From NCBI GenBank assembly GCA_039925145.1, contig JBDSZL010000069.1, forward strand, positions 1-46,711: a stretch of 46,711 bases of DNA, written 5' to 3'. The DNA is from JBDSZL01 sp039925145 (lineage in GTDB: Bacteria; Acidobacteriota; Vicinamibacteria; Vicinamibacterales; SCN-69-37). The translations under genes were made by a program, and so were the position numbers. Below, piece by piece: positions 1-6,362 of the stretch (within the stretch, counting starts at the first letter, position 1; each line of letters starts with the position of its first letter). The notes under the pieces were generated by a model. The model was not told the DNA's origin. It searched no databases and saw nothing but the letters and a program-made list of their open reading frames with translations.

Positions 1-345
1 GTACACGTCCTGGCCGTCGCGCGTGATGTGCCACCCGCACGAGAACACGAGGCGCGCTCCCGGACGCGCGTGATCGAGCACCGCCTGTGCCGTTCCCGAT
101 GAGTACTGATGGACCCCCATCGGGGCCAGCACGGTGAGCACCCCGTCGCACCCTGCGACCGCGCTCTTGATTACCTCTCGGTCGTTCGTCGCTCCAGGAA
201 TGACGGTGATGCGCCCCCTGAACGCATCGAGCTTCCCCACGCTCTCCGCCCGGCACACGCCAACTACCTCGTAGCCTCGCTTCAGCGCATGCTGCACCAT
301 GTACTGCCCGAGCTTTCCGGACGCCCCGACGATACACACCTTCAT
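1..345 (-). CDS. NAD(P)-binding Rossmann-fold protein (NmrA/SDR-like), 3' end outside window
   Basis: The minus-strand frame is open from an ATG at 345 to the window edge (115 codons), so the C-terminus is missing. The protein begins with a beta strand and the dinucleotide-binding motif GASGKLG at residues 7-13. This pattern is typical of atypical short-chain dehydrogenases and NmrA-like NAD(P)-binding proteins. A GAGGA ribosome site lies about 7 bases before the ATG. No catalytic residues can be judged from the visible part, so the substrate is unknown; it could be a reductase, an epimerase or a redox-sensing protein. It is transcribed away from the PAP2 gene at 734. Confidence 0.75.
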   Translation of the reverse strand, partial: MKVCIVGASGKLGQYMVQHALKRGYEVVGVCRAESVGKLDAFRGRITVIPGATNDREVIKSAVAGCDGVLTVLAPMGVHQYSSGTAQAVLDHARPGARLVFSCGWHITRDGQDVY

Positions 346-733
346 CGTGTGTTCCTCGGGGCGCCTTCGATAAACGGCCTCCTTCTGCGCCTTGTGAGTC
401 GCCCACGGGATCGCATGGGCCGAGTATAGACGGCTGGGCATCAGAAGCGGAGGCGCCATCCACAATGCCGTTGGTAACGATGAACGCCGCAGGGTTTACC
501 GGAGGCTTACATTTCCAGAACGGATCAGCTTCTTTGAACAAATACGGCAACCCCGTTAAAAACCCGCTTACCGAATCTCGAGATAAGACGTCGCCCAGAC
601 TGACGGCGACCCACTTCCGAGGCCACGGCGTCGGGCGGTCTCAAGCGATACTTCCCTCAGGTGCGACGGAGCACGCCAGAGCGCCGTTGATTCCACAGCG
701 ACGCCGGAAGATAATCCACCGAGGGGCTGAACG
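346..733. other. Intergenic region without a recognised gene
   Basis: This stretch lies between two divergently transcribed genes and should hold both promoters. The reading frames across it have low-complexity or unlikely translations, and none resembles a known protein. I see no strong -10/-35 pair, no long inverted repeat and no RNA gene. The bases just before 734 include GAGGGG, a usable ribosome site for the PAP2 gene. Confidence 0.5.
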
Positions 734-1594
734 ATGGTACAGCGCGCTATCAGTAGGCGGTTTCACGGATCGTTCGCTGTTCTGGTGCTCGGGCTTGGCG
801 TCAGCGCGGCGCCGGTGTGGGCGCAGGATTCCGCCCCACCCGCCGTCTCGCAGACACCGACCGCCTCAATACTCTTTCGACCCACGGTGCTACTCGATCA
901 AGTCGTGCAGAAGCCGGAAGGGCCGCCACCCACGCCGAAGCACACCGGGTTTCGAGCGACGCTGAAGAACATCGGCACGGACTTTCTCCATCTCCCGTCG
1001 CGGACCAACTTGTTCTGGGCGGGACTCGGAGGCGGACTCGCCCTCGCGGTTCATCCGATTGACGATAACGTCAACGCGCATCTGGTGGGAAAGGGGAGCG
1101 TGCACAACTTTTTCCTGCCCGGTAAGTACCTGGGCGCCTATGCGCTGGTCGGCACGACCGCGACGATCTATGCCGTGGGGCGCATTCAGGACAAGCAAAA
1201 GGTCTCTCACCTCGGCATGGATCTCATCCGCGCGCTGGTGGTCGATGAAGTCCTGACCCAGATCATCAAGCGGTCGGTCGGCCGGGAACGGCCCGATGGC
1301 AGCGACCACAAATCGTTCCCGTCCGGTCATGCGTCGTCCACCTTCGCGTTTGCGACCGCGCTCGAGCGCCACCTGCGATGGAAGTACGCCGTGCCCGCTT
1401 ACCTGCTTTCCTCCTATGTCGCGATGTCACGGCTTCATGAGAATCGACATTTTCTCAGCGACGTCGTCTCTGGCGCGGCGGTCGGCATCATCTCCGGACG
1501 GACCGCCACGCGGCACAAGCGCGACGACTACTCGCTCTTCGTCGTCCCGGCGCGGGGAGGCGGCGCGATCATGGTGACTCTTCACCCGCAGTAG
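734..1594 (+). CDS. PAP2-family phosphatase, exported (copy 1)
   Basis: This 286-residue protein belongs to the type 2 phosphatidic acid phosphatase superfamily. These enzymes use a histidine to remove phosphate from lipid phosphates or other substrates. A signal peptide occupies about residues 1-31, ending in VWA-QD. The three family motifs are intact: K179-x6-R186-P187, PSGH at 196-199, and SR(232-233)-x5-H239-x3-D243, which holds the nucleophile-assisting histidine and aspartate. The middle contains hydrophobic helices. A close paralogue with the same architecture lies at 33920-34744. The natural substrate cannot be read from sequence; undecaprenyl diphosphate or phosphatidate are the usual candidates. 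The GAGGGG site before 734 supports this start. Confidence 0.88.
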   Translation: MVQRAISRRFHGSFAVLVLGLGVSAAPVWAQDSAPPAVSQTPTASILFRPTVLLDQVVQKPEGPPPTPKHTGFRATLKNIGTDFLHLPSRTNLFWAGLGGGLALAVHPIDDNVNAHLVGKGSVHNFFLPGKYLGAYALVGTTATIYAVGRIQDKQKVSHLGMDLIRALVVDEVLTQIIKRSVGRERPDGSDHKSFPSGHASSTFAFATALERHLRWKYAVPAYLLSSYVAMSRLHENRHFLSDVVSGAAVGIISGRTATRHKRDDYSLFVVPARGGGAIMVTLHPQ

Positions 1595-1661
1595 CGTTCG
1601 GGCGTCATACAACCTTCAGGTTGGCCGCGTATGATCGCCGCGGACTCATGAAGGAGGCCTC

Positions 1662-2183
1662 GTGACACGATTCCTTACTGCTTTGGCAGGATGCGCGCTG
1701 GCAGTCACCTTGACCGTAGGCGCCCAGACGAAGCCGCCGGCTCAGGCGACAAAACCTCAGACGACCAAGCCAGCGACTCCGACTCCGACGGCAAAGCCCG
1801 CCGCGAAGGCAGCACTGCCGCCGGCCGTCAGTGCCGCGTTCAAGAAGGCGTATCCGAACGCGACGATCCAAAACGTGTCGAAGGAGACCGAGAGGGGCAA
1901 GACGGTCTACGAAGTTGAGAGCATGGACGGCCCCCAGCGGCGGGACTTGATCTACGCGACGGATGGCACGGTCGTCTACTACGAGGAGTTGATTGGCGAA
2001 TCCGACGTGCCCGCGGTCGTAGTCGCCGCCATCAAGACTCGCTACCCAAAAGCCACGATTTCAACGCGTGAGCGTCTGTTCAAGGCCGGCACGATGAACT
2101 ATGAGTTCATCCTCAAAGGCGCCGGCGTCAGTGAAGTAATTCTTACGCCTGAGGGCAAGTGGGTGTCGCCAAAAGCGCAGTAA
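1662..2183 (+). CDS. Secreted PepSY-like domain protein
   Basis: A GTG start at 1662 is fixed by a strong AAGGAGG site at 1651-1657. The 173-residue product has a signal peptide (about residues 1-21, ending VGAQ). A Lys/Pro/Thr/Ala-rich linker runs to about residue 50. Two similar alpha/beta units follow, each opening with a short helix and a K(A/T)xYPxAT-type turn: KKAYPNATI and KTRYPKATI. This duplicated pattern is typical of the PepSY-like fold found in small periplasmic proteins. No catalytic residues are evident, so binding or inhibition is more likely than catalysis. It lies 67 bases downstream of the PAP2 gene and could share its transcript, although its own ribosome site is much stronger. 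Confidence 0.72.
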   Translation: MTRFLTALAGCALAVTLTVGAQTKPPAQATKPQTTKPATPTPTAKPAAKAALPPAVSAAFKKAYPNATIQNVSKETERGKTVYEVESMDGPQRRDLIYATDGTVVYYEELIGESDVPAVVVAAIKTRYPKATISTRERLFKAGTMNYEFILKGAGVSEVILTPEGKWVSPKAQ

Positions 2184-2372
2184 ATAGCGGACTACCGTCC
2201 GAGCCACCCGCGAACCAGTAGCGGTGCGCCCGTGCGATCCTTGTTCACCGTCATGCCGCGATACCGGAATCTTGGGCGAGGTGGCCGGGCCGCCGCTCGG
2301 ATCGAACTTCCAGATCTCGCGGCACGCCCCTCCTCGTCACCATGGCAGAACCGTTTGCTCAGCGTCGCCGAC
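2184..2372. other. Short region of uncertain origin next to repeats
   Basis: This is the stretch between the PepSY-like gene and the GTGATCACGA repeats. A 70-codon minus-strand frame (2192-2404) crosses it, but its translation is Arg-rich, unlike any family I know, and it starts inside the repeats. I treat it as debris rather than a gene. It may be part of the foreign or rearranged DNA that replaced the 3' part of the YfiR-type gene. Confidence 0.35.
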
Positions 2373-2436
2373 CGGTGATCACGAGGCGTGGAATCGGTGA
2401 TCACGACCCGTGGAACGGGTGATCACGATGGCGTGG
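2373..2436. repeat. Three tandem copies of a ~21-base GTGATCACGA repeat (possible IS21-type end)
   Basis: Three imperfect copies follow one another: the first begins at 2373, the second at 2395 and the third at 2416. Each contains the palindromic core GTGATCAC followed by a GA...CGTGGAA-like tail. Tandem ~20-base repeats of this style at an element edge are a known property of IS21-family terminal regions. Here there is no transposase, so an element remnant is only an inference. The repeats sit exactly where the YfiR-type reading frame loses family similarity. Confidence 0.55.
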
Positions 2437-2619
2437 CGCGCGCAGATCGGCCGGGCCGTTCAACACGGACGGCGGCCACTCTGAGGCGTTAACCAGGTTG
2501 AAGATGTATGCGGCCTTGACCTCATATTCCTCCCGGGGTGGAGGAAGAGTCTGTGCAGCCGCTTCTGCGGTAAGCGTCGCGACGCGCAGGATCAACGCAA
2601 GGGCGCGCACGGCCATCAT
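2401..2619 (-). pseudogene. Truncated YfiR-family (DUF4154) protein
   Basis: The 72-codon minus-strand frame starts with a signal-like segment ending in AAAQ. It then reads EEYEVKAAYIFNLVNASEWP, the usual opening of YfiR/DUF4154 periplasmic proteins, which bind and restrain membrane diguanylate cyclases. Family members are roughly 170-190 residues, but here similarity ends around residue 58. The frame then runs into the GTGATCACGA repeats and stops at 2401. About two thirds of the domain is missing, so the product is probably not functional. No diguanylate cyclase partner is nearby. Confidence 0.7.
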
Positions 2620-2691
2620 CTTAGCGTCAAGCGGACGCAGTCATCGCGCGACGCCCCGTGTGCGAACGGCGGACAGTGCCGCCTTGGCGGA

Positions 2692-3657
2692 TCAATGCGC
2701 GCGGAGCTGCAGGTATGCCACCGCCGCGGCAACCTCGTCGACGACGGGTCGCAGTCCGATGTAGTCGTACTCGACCACCGCCGGAATGGGTTGCGTCGCG
2801 GTCTCGAGCACGGCGATCACGTCAGCGATCGGCGTATCGCCTTCGCCGAACGGCTGGCTAGCGCCGCCATTGCGAAGCCGGTCCTTTACGACGACGAATG
2901 CCACTCTTGACTGATGCATCCGCAAGGTACGAACCGGATCGCCGTTCGACGCCGTGACGTTCCCGATATCAAGCGCCACGCGGAAGACAGGCGAGAGCGC
3001 GAGCGCCTCGCTGAGCTGCGTGTGGCCGATGACGTGACCACTGTTGCCATCCACCTGATTCTGAATCGCAATCGCGATCTGATGATGCGCTGCCATGGGC
3101 ACCAGGCGCGCCGCCATCGCCAGAGTCAGGGGCGAGCTCACCGTTGTCACGCCGAGCGCCTTCGCCTGCTTGAACGTCGCCAGAATCTCGTCGTCGGTGA
3201 ATGAGTCGTTATAGTCCACGGAACATGCCTGCAAGGTCAGCCCGCCGGCAACGAGCGTGCGGCGCGACTCTTCGAACAGGCTCAGTGGCGCTTGTCCACG
3301 CCACGTCCGGAGGGCGGCACGCGCGACGGCGTTCGTGGAGGCGACCTCCTCGGGCGAGAGCACGATGCGCCGTGGGTAGGCCGCCGACCCACCCATGACG
3401 GGTGCGGTGCTCGGCGGGGCGGGCTCGATGTTCGCGAGCGCCAGCACGAGATGGGTGGCACGAGCCGCGCGCGTTGCGCGCACGACATCTTCGAGATTGC
3501 CCGACCCCGTGATCCGAGGAAGATCACGGAAGCTGGTGCTGCTGACCGCCACCATGACACCGCCACGGGCCCTGAGCCCGGTCCGGCCAATCATGGCGGT
3601 CGACGAGACGGTGGCAAGCGCGAGACGGCCGAACGCACGACGTGAGAGCGCAGTCAT
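2692..3657 (-). CDS. Tat-exported sugar isomerase/epimerase-like TIM-barrel protein
   Basis: The protein has 321 residues from an ATG at 3657, preceded by AGGAGAA. A frame open further upstream has no support. The N-terminus SRRAFGRLALATVSS is a twin-arginine signal. The rest has the alternating strand/helix pattern of xylose isomerase-like TIM barrels (AP endonuclease family 2 fold). Visible elements include SVDYND, VALDIGNVTASNGDP and VVEYDY near the ends of strands, where this fold places metal or substrate ligands. Exported relatives are common in Acidobacteriota and often take part in sugar processing, but the substrate here is unknown. The gene is divergent from the haem protein at 3729, and the two share a short promoter region. 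Confidence 0.72.
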   Translation of the reverse strand: MTALSRRAFGRLALATVSSTAMIGRTGLRARGGVMVAVSSTSFRDLPRITGSGNLEDVVRATRAARATHLVLALANIEPAPPSTAPVMGGSAAYPRRIVLSPEEVASTNAVARAALRTWRGQAPLSLFEESRRTLVAGGLTLQACSVDYNDSFTDDEILATFKQAKALGVTTVSSPLTLAMAARLVPMAAHHQIAIAIQNQVDGNSGHVIGHTQLSEALALSPVFRVALDIGNVTASNGDPVRTLRMHQSRVAFVVVKDRLRNGGASQPFGEGDTPIADVIAVLETATQPIPAVVEYDYIGLRPVVDEVAAAVAYLQLRAH

Positions 3658-3712
3658 AGACCGATTCTCCTGCAGCTGAACGGGATCGCGTGCGGGTGTC
3701 GTAGAGGGACTG

Positions 3713-3720
3713 ATTATAAT
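3713..3720. promoter_or_regulatory. Divergent overlapping -10 boxes (ATTATAAT)
   Basis: The eight bases ATTATAAT contain TATAAT on the plus strand (3715-3720) and TATAAT on the minus strand (3718-3713). The plus-strand box ends 8 bases before the GTG at 3729, so a transcript from it would be almost leaderless. The minus-strand box would give a leader of about 50 bases for the gene starting at 3657. No good -35 hexamer is seen on either side. TATAAT is rare in this GC-rich sequence, which adds weight. Confidence 0.45.
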
Positions 3721-3728
3721 TCCGTACC

Positions 3729-5081
3729 GTGCCAGCGCGCCTCTTCCTCCTCGCAGCCACGCTTGGCGCCGCGATCCTGACGACTGTCGGTGCGGTCCGG
3801 GCCGCGCGCCCCGTGGCTCCAGTGTGTCCGCCGCATGCCGCCGCACTATCAGCCGCGATGCCCGCCGACGTGTGCATCCCGGAAGGGTTCACCGATATCG
3901 CGGTAGGGCCGTTCGACGACTACTCCTGGCGCGCCTTCGTCGCCCTGACCTGGCCCGCCGACGCGCGACACCGGGGCGCACCGGCGGCCAACAAGCCTGT
4001 CACCGCGACGGGCCCGAGGGTCTTCGAGACGTACAAGCCGCTATGGGAGATTTTCCGCCCCAATGGCACACCGCCAGCGGCCTCATTCGACGCAGCGGAC
4101 ACGGGCGCCCAGGACCTCTGCGGCACGGCGCTACGCGTGGGCGATTTGATGATCGCGTCATACTCGGGCATCGATGACATCGGTCAAGCCGGCATCGGTG
4201 TGCTCGACCCACCCGTCGCCGCGCAGAACGGTCGCTACATCCGCACGCTGACGCTCTACAACCAGCCCGCCTTCGACTTCATCGTCACCAACAGGTATTT
4301 CCTGCGTAGCGCGCTGCCGGCGATTCCGACACCGCGGCCGGACCGACCGGTCATGGAGTTCCCGACCGGATCGATTGCCCTCAAGACCGCCTGGGTCGAC
4401 ATGGCGGGGTTTGCTCCGGCCCTCGTCAGGCGCATCTACACACGATCGGCGGTCGTGAAGAACCCCACGGGAGGCGGGTGCGCGAAGCGGACCATGGGGC
4501 TGGTCGGCATGCACATCGCGCAGAAGACGGCGAGTCGGCCTCAGTGGATCTGGTCGACCTTCGAACAGAACGACCTGGTGCCGCCAGCGTGGCCCGACTC
4601 ACCCGGCACGTTCGTGTTGAACGACGGACAGCACTACTCGATGTCGGCCGTCAGTCCCCTATCGCTCGAGCACCTCGCTCCAGAGCCGGTGCGGACCGTG
4701 AATGTCGTGCGGGATGCGGGAGCGCCCATCCTGACGCGCACCGAGTTGGCCAACTTCGCGTACAAGCATCTGCTCGCAGGCACGCCGTGGCAGCACTACC
4801 GGCTGGTGATGACGCAGTGGCCCCGCGTGGAAGGCAACCAGGCGGACCCGATTTCGCCCACACTCGACGGCAGCATCGGCAACACGTTTCCCGGACTGGG
4901 CGCATTTTCCGCGTTTGCGAATGTCACGATGGAGACCTTCAGTCAGCAGGGGCCGCAACTCGGTTGCATGAGCTGCCACAATCGCGCGCGTCTGAGCGCC
5001 GACTTCATGTGGTCCGTATTCGATCACGCCTATCCGTCGCGGCTCGAGCCTGCGCCCCTACGGCGCTCTTCAGCGCCGTAA
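3729..5081 (+). CDS. Secreted protein with one c-type haem motif near the C-terminus
   Basis: The GTG-started 450-residue protein begins with a signal peptide (about residues 1-25, ending VRAA). A single CMSCH haem-attachment motif lies at residues 413-417, close to the C-terminus. The long middle part has recognisable blocks (SWRAFVALTWP, WVDMAGF, MGLVGMHIAQKT, WIWSTFEQND) and looks like a conserved protein body rather than a standard cytochrome domain. I do not recognise a named enzyme family. The export signal and haem site point to a periplasmic redox protein. Several cysteines outside the motif could form disulfides. No ribosome site precedes the start, which fits a leaderless message from the TATAAT at 3715. 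It converges with the DUF1080 gene. Confidence 0.72.
   Translation: MPARLFLLAATLGAAILTTVGAVRAARPVAPVCPPHAAALSAAMPADVCIPEGFTDIAVGPFDDYSWRAFVALTWPADARHRGAPAANKPVTATGPRVFETYKPLWEIFRPNGTPPAASFDAADTGAQDLCGTALRVGDLMIASYSGIDDIGQAGIGVLDPPVAAQNGRYIRTLTLYNQPAFDFIVTNRYFLRSALPAIPTPRPDRPVMEFPTGSIALKTAWVDMAGFAPALVRRIYTRSAVVKNPTGGGCAKRTMGLVGMHIAQKTASRPQWIWSTFEQNDLVPPAWPDSPGTFVLNDGQHYSMSAVSPLSLEHLAPEPVRTVNVVRDAGAPILTRTELANFAYKHLLAGTPWQHYRLVMTQWPRVEGNQADPISPTLDGSIGNTFPGLGAFSAFANVTMETFSQQGPQLGCMSCHNRARLSADFMWSVFDHAYPSRLEPAPLRRSSAP
5059..5080. terminator. Hairpin between convergent genes
   Basis: TACGGCGC (5059-5066) pairs perfectly with GCGCCGTA (5073-5080) across a 6-base loop. The hairpin overlaps the stop codon of the haem protein and lies 17 bases from the end of the convergent DUF1080 gene. 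It has no T-run, so it could be a weak bidirectional terminator or simply an mRNA 3' stabiliser. Confidence 0.4.
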
Positions 5082-5097
5082 CCGTACGGCGTCCCGC

Positions 5098-6330
5098 TCA
5101 CTTGGGAAAATCGAGCGGCTTTGCGATCACTTTCAGGTAGACGTTGCGGTACCAGATCTGCCCGTTCCCCTCGAGCTGAAGCGAGAGGATCCCCTGCGAT
5201 GCGCGCGCAACGGGATCGTCGTCGATCGTGACCGACATCACCTGCCCGTTAATCATGTGCACGAGCGTGTTGCCCCGCGCGATGATCTCAATCTGCTGCC
5301 AGTCGCCGTCGAGCCCGCGGTGCGGCTTCACCGCTGCTTTCGGATCGGCGGATATGGTGCCCAGAAGGATCTTGCAGCCGCCGGGGAGCAGCATCCCAAT
5401 GGTGCCCGGCGCCGTGATGATGTTGCGGCCCTGGCCTTCGTAAAGCTGTCCTGTGTACTGGTTGGCCGAATCCATGTCGAACTGATAGCCGCTCACCTGC
5501 CAGGGATTGCCCGTGGCCGGACCCGCCGGCGCGCCGCCCCGCCCTGCCGGGGCTGCCGCAGCACTGAGGTTGCCGACCTCGCCAACGCAGGGACTTGCAG
5601 ATGCCGCAGGCGCGGCGCCGGGCGCCGGCCCTCGGCCGCGATCGGCGGGTGCGCCGCCTGCGGCACGACCGGCACCAGCCGCCGGAACGGCTGGAGCACC
5701 TGCAGCCGCGGGGGCCGGGGCACCAGGCGTCGCACCGCCCCGTCCTGCGCCACCGGCGCCCCCGCCACGCGCTGCCGGAGCGGCCGTGATCCCAGCGGCC
5801 ACCGCCTGATCCATCGTCGTGATCTTCGCGGGCAACGGCCTACCCAGCGGCTTCTTCAACGATCCGCCGTAGGCCGGGTGCAGCAAGCGGCTGCGGTACT
5901 GAACGCCGCCGTTCGCACCTGCGGCCGACAGCTTCGCCTCAACCTTCAGCGTGAAGTCCCGCATGACCGCGCCGGTCCCCACGTAGTGGATGTGGTGCTG
6001 CCCGGGCGTCTTGGTGGTGTCGGCATGCAGCAACCCGTTCTCGATTGACCACACGTCCGTTTCGCCGACCCAGTTGGTGAGCGTCCCGTCGAAAATCCTG
6101 GTGAACCCGGTGTAGTCGTCGTACGGCGTCTTGGTGCTGGGCGGGAGAAACGACACGCCGCCGCCGCCGCCACGGCCACCACCACCCTGCCCGGCGGCGG
6201 GCGTTGCCGGTGCAGCGCCCGCCGCCGGCGCGCCGCCCTGCATGAACACCGGCGACGATACGAGGCCGCCACCCGCGAGTACAAGAACGGCGGCGGCGAC
6301 ACGACGCGTCAGGTTAGAGCGAAGAGACAT
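5098..6330 (-). CDS. DUF1080 (3-keto-disaccharide hydrolase-type) secreted protein with low-complexity insertion
   Basis: This 410-residue exported protein has a signal peptide at about residues 1-30 and a Gly/Ala-rich linker. It then carries a concanavalin-like DUF1080 fold. Typical blocks are FTRIFDGTLTNWVG (about 76-89), IENGLLHAD, FTLKVEAKLSAAGANGGVQ, YQFDMDSANQYTG, DWQQIEIIARG and a closing QLEGNGQIWYRNVYLK. Family members act on glycosides or carry a lectin-like fold. The domain is interrupted by about 95 residues of Ala/Gly/Pro-rich sequence (181-274). This probably forms a flexible surface loop, since family motifs resume afterwards. It is the last gene of an apparent operon with the two PQQ-type propellers (32-base gap), so it probably works with them in the periplasm. 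Confidence 0.85.
   Translation of the reverse strand: MSLRSNLTRRVAAAVLVLAGGGLVSSPVFMQGGAPAAGAAPATPAAGQGGGGRGGGGGVSFLPPSTKTPYDDYTGFTRIFDGTLTNWVGETDVWSIENGLLHADTTKTPGQHHIHYVGTGAVMRDFTLKVEAKLSAAGANGGVQYRSRLLHPAYGGSLKKPLGRPLPAKITTMDQAVAAGITAAPAARGGGAGGAGRGGATPGAPAPAAAGAPAVPAAGAGRAAGGAPADRGRGPAPGAAPAASASPCVGEVGNLSAAAAPAGRGGAPAGPATGNPWQVSGYQFDMDSANQYTGQLYEGQGRNIITAPGTIGMLLPGGCKILLGTISADPKAAVKPHRGLDGDWQQIEIIARGNTLVHMINGQVMSVTIDDDPVARASQGILSLQLEGNGQIWYRNVYLKVIAKPLDFPK
5509..5790 (-). repeat. Low-complexity Ala/Gly/Pro-coding tract inside DUF1080 gene
   Basis: The DNA encodes residues 181-274 of the DUF1080 protein and consists of degenerate GCN/GGN/CCN runs. It is far more GC-rich and repetitive than its flanks and keeps the reading frame. 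Slippage or minisatellite-like expansion is the likely origin. Confidence 0.7.
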
Positions 6331-6362
6331 TGATACCTCCCATGGCGGATCGGCGTGGCTCG

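Noticed and set aside
2192..2404. 70-codon minus-strand frame
   Set aside because: Starts inside the tandem repeats and gives an Arg-rich translation with no relatives I recognise.
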